Below are positions 5,987 through 6,964 of a stretch of 6,964 nucleotides of DNA, one piece after another. The notes beneath the pieces are model-generated. The model made no database searches and was not told the DNA's origin. It saw nothing but the letters and a program-made list of their open reading frames with translations. Numbering within the stretch: the first letter of the stretch is position 1; every line of letters starts with the position of its first letter. A program made the translations under genes and the position numbers. Source of the DNA: Chitinophaga pinensis (GTDB taxonomy: Bacteria; Bacteroidota; Bacteroidia; SXHM01); the NCBI GenBank assembly GCA_945889235.1, contig CAMDBK010000168.1:1-6964 (forward strand), in the 5' to 3' direction.

Positions 5987-6964
5987 ATGAAAAAATTATT
6001 CTTCCTTGCATCTGCTTGCTTGCTGTTGCAATGCCATTCTCCTGAAACAAAAACTAATACTACAACTTACGTGAAAGACCTTCATTCCTACAGCCAGCCT
6101 GATAAATCGGTGGTAAAACATCTTGCTCTTGACATCAATGTTGATTTTGAAAAACAATTGCTTTCAGGCAAAGCAGTTTATGATATTCAGAATAATAATT
6201 CAGATGAAATCATTTTTGATACCCGAAATCTCAACATTCAAAAGATAACGCTGGGTGAAGATGAAAAAGAAACAAAATTTTCACTGAGCGCCAAAGACAG
6301 TATTTTCGGACAAGCGCTGACTGTTACTATTGAAAAGAATACTTCACACGTGAATATTTATTATTCCACCACCAAAGGCGCGGAAGCATTGCAGTGGCTC
6401 AATGCACAACAAACAGCAGGCAAATCACAGCCTTTTCTTTTCACACAAGGTCAGGCAATTCTTTCACGCACATGGTTTCCTTGCCAGGATAGTCCGGGCA
6501 TACGCTTTACTTATAATGCAAAGGTCTCAGTTCCTAAAAACCTTCTTGCTGTGATGAGCGCTGAAAATCCGGTTGCTAAAAATGAAACCGGTGTTTATAA
6601 TTTCTCTATGCCACAGCCGGTTCCTGCTTATTTAGTAGCCCTGTCGGTTGGCGATATTGCATTTAAAAAAATCGGAGAACGAACGGGTGTTTATGCCGAA
6701 CCAGTGATGCTTGAAAAATCTGCGTACGAGTTTACTGATATGGAAAATATGCTCATCAGCGCAGAAAAATTATATGGAAAATATCAGTGGGGACGATACG
6801 ATGTTATTGTGCTGCCACCGAGCTTCCCGTTTGGCGGAATGGAAAATCCGCGGTTGACTTTTGCAACGCCAACAATTATCGCGGGTGACCGTTCACTTAC
6901 TTCTTTGGTTGCGCACGAACTTGCTCATTCATGGTCGGGAAATTATGTAACGAATGCAACATGA
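5987..6964 (+). CDS. M1 family (LTA4H-like) metallo-aminopeptidase, N-terminal half, ended by TGA at a conserved Trp position
   Basis: Zinc aminopeptidases of family M1 remove N-terminal residues from peptides. The first 16 residues (MKKLFFLASACLLLQC) look like a short lipoprotein signal with Cys16 as the likely lipidated residue (LLQC, an imperfect lipobox), so the protein is probably exported and membrane-anchored. The N-terminal saddle domain runs from about 40 to 225, with the LTA4H-type signatures QTAGKSQPFLFTQGQAILSR (142-161) and WFPCQDSPGIRFTY (163-176). The catalytic domain follows, with the exopeptidase motif GGMEN (283-287) and the zinc motif HELAH (310-314) followed by SWSGN. After VTNAT (325) the frame ends with TGA at 6962-6964, the last three bases. 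Homologues read NATW and then FWLNEGF, whose Glu (expected at 333) is the third zinc ligand; full length is usually about 600-650 residues. As written, the product would be an inactive fragment. It is probably co-transcribed with the acetyltransferase. Confidence 0.88.
   Translation: MKKLFFLASACLLLQCHSPETKTNTTTYVKDLHSYSQPDKSVVKHLALDINVDFEKQLLSGKAVYDIQNNNSDEIIFDTRNLNIQKITLGEDEKETKFSLSAKDSIFGQALTVTIEKNTSHVNIYYSTTKGAEALQWLNAQQTAGKSQPFLFTQGQAILSRTWFPCQDSPGIRFTYNAKVSVPKNLLAVMSAENPVAKNETGVYNFSMPQPVPAYLVALSVGDIAFKKIGERTGVYAEPVMLEKSAYEFTDMENMLISAEKLYGKYQWGRYDVIVLPPSFPFGGMENPRLTFATPTIIAGDRSLTSLVAHELAHSWSGNYVTNAT

Noticed and set aside
6962..6964. TGA read as tryptophan or selenocysteine
   Set aside because: All other Trp residues in the window use TGG, no other gene has in-frame TGA, and the family position is Trp rather than Cys/Sec. 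A point mutation or an end artefact is simpler.

Overview
The window is about 7 kb of AT-rich bacterial chromosome. It most likely comes from a member of the Bacteroidota, possibly a Chitinophagales- or Sphingobacteriales-like or uncultured lineage. Four things support this: the sequence character of NusA and IF-2; A-rich, Shine-Dalgarno-poor leaders before the start codons; a Bacteroidota-type promoter (TTG, 18-nt spacer, TAGTTTTG) before one gene; and an LTA4H-like M1 aminopeptidase with a short lipoprotein-type signal. All stops of the five genes whose 3' ends lie clearly inside the window are TAA, and tryptophan is encoded by TGG throughout, so the standard bacterial code applies.

Layout: (1) Bases 2-3883, plus strand: the 3' part of nusA (5' end outside the window), a 93-bp spacer holding a long imperfect hairpin, then complete infB. 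This is the conserved nusA-infB transcription/translation module. (2) Bases 3884-3912: a 29-bp convergent junction that begins directly after the infB stop with a decayed hairpin resembling an interspersed repeat. (3) Bases 3913-5390, minus strand: a two-gene operon read from right to left, with an HD-domain phosphohydrolase first and a two-domain universal stress protein 5 bp later. (4) Bases 5391-5488: a 98-bp divergent promoter region. (5) Bases 5489-6964, plus strand: an SSAT-like GNAT acetyltransferase, then, 9 bp later, the N-terminal half of a secreted or lipoprotein M1 metallopeptidase.

nusA and infB are housekeeping genes. The remaining four look like ordinary accessory metabolism or stress genes, and I see no sign of a phage, IS element, CRISPR array or defence cassette. 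The most notable observation is at the right edge. The M1 peptidase frame is closed by TGA exactly where the family has a conserved Trp codon (TGG), just after HExxH and eight residues before the third zinc ligand. This is either a nonsense mutation that inactivates the enzyme or an artefact at the sequence end. The second interest is the pair of decayed palindromic elements flanking infB. No stretch longer than 300 bases lacks a gene.
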